Source of the DNA: Candidatus Protistibacter heckmannii
GTDB taxonomy: Bacteria; Pseudomonadota; Gammaproteobacteria; Burkholderiales; Burkholderiaceae
Direction of reading: 5' to 3'
Length of the DNA: 64,000 nt
Assembly (NCBI GenBank): GCA_025050535.1
Contig: JALBVF010000002.1
Span: 272,001-336,000, forward strand
Shown: piece by piece, positions 63,480 through 64,000 of the stretch
Layout of the letters: every line of letters starts with the position of its first letter
How positions within the stretch are numbered: position 1 is the stretch's first letter
Program-made: the position numbers and the translations under genes
The notes under the pieces: model-generated
Database searches by the model: none
What the model saw: the letters and a program-made list of their open reading frames with translations, nothing else
Told to the model about the DNA's origin: nothing

Positions 63480-64000
63480 ATGTCGCGCCTGGGATTTCTG
63501 GGCGCGGCGCTGGCCGGCGCGCTCGCTCCAGGACTGCCCGCCGGCGCGGCGCAGGGCGCGGAGCAGGAGAGCCTGCCGCCACGGGGGGAATTTCTGATCC
63601 GCCACGCCTGGGTCCTGACCATGGATCCGGCCGGCGGCGATTTCGAACGTGGGGACATCCACGTGCGCGACGGCCTGATCGTCGCGGTCGGCCAAAAGCT
63701 GACCGCCGTGGGCGCGGAACTGATCGACGGCGAAGGCATGATCGCCATGCCGGGCTTCGTCGACACCCACTTCCATCTCTGGAGCAGCGTCCTGCGCACT
63801 TCCACTGAAAGCTATTTCCCGTTGACGCTGCGCCTCGGCCCCTTTTTCACGCCGGACGACGCCTACCGGAGCGCACGCCTGGGCATCGCCGAATCCCTGC
63901 TCAGCGGCGTGACCACGGTGCACAACTGGTTCCACAACGTGATGAGCCCCGTGCATGCCGACGCCGAAATCCGCGCCATGCACGGCACCGGCGTGCGCGG
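63480..64000 (+). CDS. amidohydrolase (TRZ/ATZ, cytosine-deaminase-like), runs off the window
   Basis: Open to the last base. FLIRHAWVLTMDPAGGDFER and GLIVAVGQKLTAVGA form the N-terminal sandwich, and GMIAMPGFVDTHFHLW is the metal-binding HxH motif; SLLSGVTTVHNWFH follows. The N-terminus (MSRLGFLGAALAGALAPG) looks like a Tat signal in which one of the paired arginines is Leu. An ATG at 63457 (MKKWE) would enter the same gene if one G were added near 63470, so a start-proximal frameshift is possible. The 3' part is outside the window. Confidence 0.78.
   Translation, partial: MSRLGFLGAALAGALAPGLPAGAAQGAEQESLPPRGEFLIRHAWVLTMDPAGGDFERGDIHVRDGLIVAVGQKLTAVGAELIDGEGMIAMPGFVDTHFHLWSSVLRTSTESYFPLTLRLGPFFTPDDAYRSARLGIAESLLSGVTTVHNWFHNVMSPVHADAEIRAMHGTGVR

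Overview
The window reads as high-GC betaproteobacterial DNA, most likely order Burkholderiales and perhaps close to Alcaligenaceae. The basis is several tripartite-tricarboxylate (Bug/TctC) receptors, a Burkholderia/Neisseria-type porin, TorF-glnK-amtB, the gshA-gshB-EIIA-ptsH-ptsI order, ctpA next to moeB, and ubiK. Its most striking property is decay. About half of the recognisable genes carry in-frame stops, frameshifts or multi-codon deletions. Four full and one partial copy of one IS630-family element, plus a remnant of a second, lie among them. This fits a lineage recently restricted to a host or narrow niche. Some single-base frameshifts in homopolymers could be sequencing errors, but substitution stops and clean in-frame deletions cannot easily be, and housekeeping genes remain open.

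1-31.4 kb: accessory catabolism, mostly broken. It holds a 5'-cut amidohydrolase, a GST, an NHL beta-propeller protein, a porin, IS copy A, a CaiB-type CoA-transferase with an intact citryl-CoA-lyase-like gene and a LysR regulator. Next come an FMN reductase, a GntR regulator with a visible operator facing tctC-leuC-leuD-like genes, putA remnants, IS copy B, a giant multi-PAS sensor kinase pseudogene and a FUSC transporter pseudogene. The stretch ends with a thioredoxin-like protein, a D-2-hydroxyacid dehydrogenase lacking its catalytic arginine segment, a tctC, a tartrate/isopropylmalate-type dehydrogenase pseudogene, a Tat-exported amidohydrolase pseudogene, an LLM oxidoreductase pseudogene, a pirin pseudogene, OsmC and IS copy C.

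31.5-46.4 kb: mostly core genes. ctpA and moeB are followed by the most unusual locus in the window: two tandem receptor genes in which a LivJ-type periplasmic-binding domain precedes a pentameric ligand-gated ion channel (pLGIC). Both are now broken, and the first is fused to the remains of an NMT1/SsuA-type binding protein. Then come the regulatory PTS genes ptsI-ptsH-EIIA (intact), gshB and gshA (both broken), amtB, glnK and torF behind a sigma-54/NtrC-type control region, and ubiK.

46.4-64 kb: IS copy D sits against a partial copy E, followed by a cut-off small gene. Formaldehyde detoxification genes fghA and adhC (both broken), LysR, TehA/SLAC1 and a flavin monooxygenase cluster (hydrolase, VOC, tctC, monooxygenase, intact IclR) follow. 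A peroxiredoxin-like pseudogene and a LysR gene with compensating frameshifts precede intact ahpF and ahpC. The end holds a transposase-TctC chimeric ORF and two amidohydrolases, the last running off the window.

Taken together, housekeeping and stress genes are retained, while catabolism, sensing, efflux and the whole glutathione branch (gshA, gshB, GST, adhC, fghA) are being lost.
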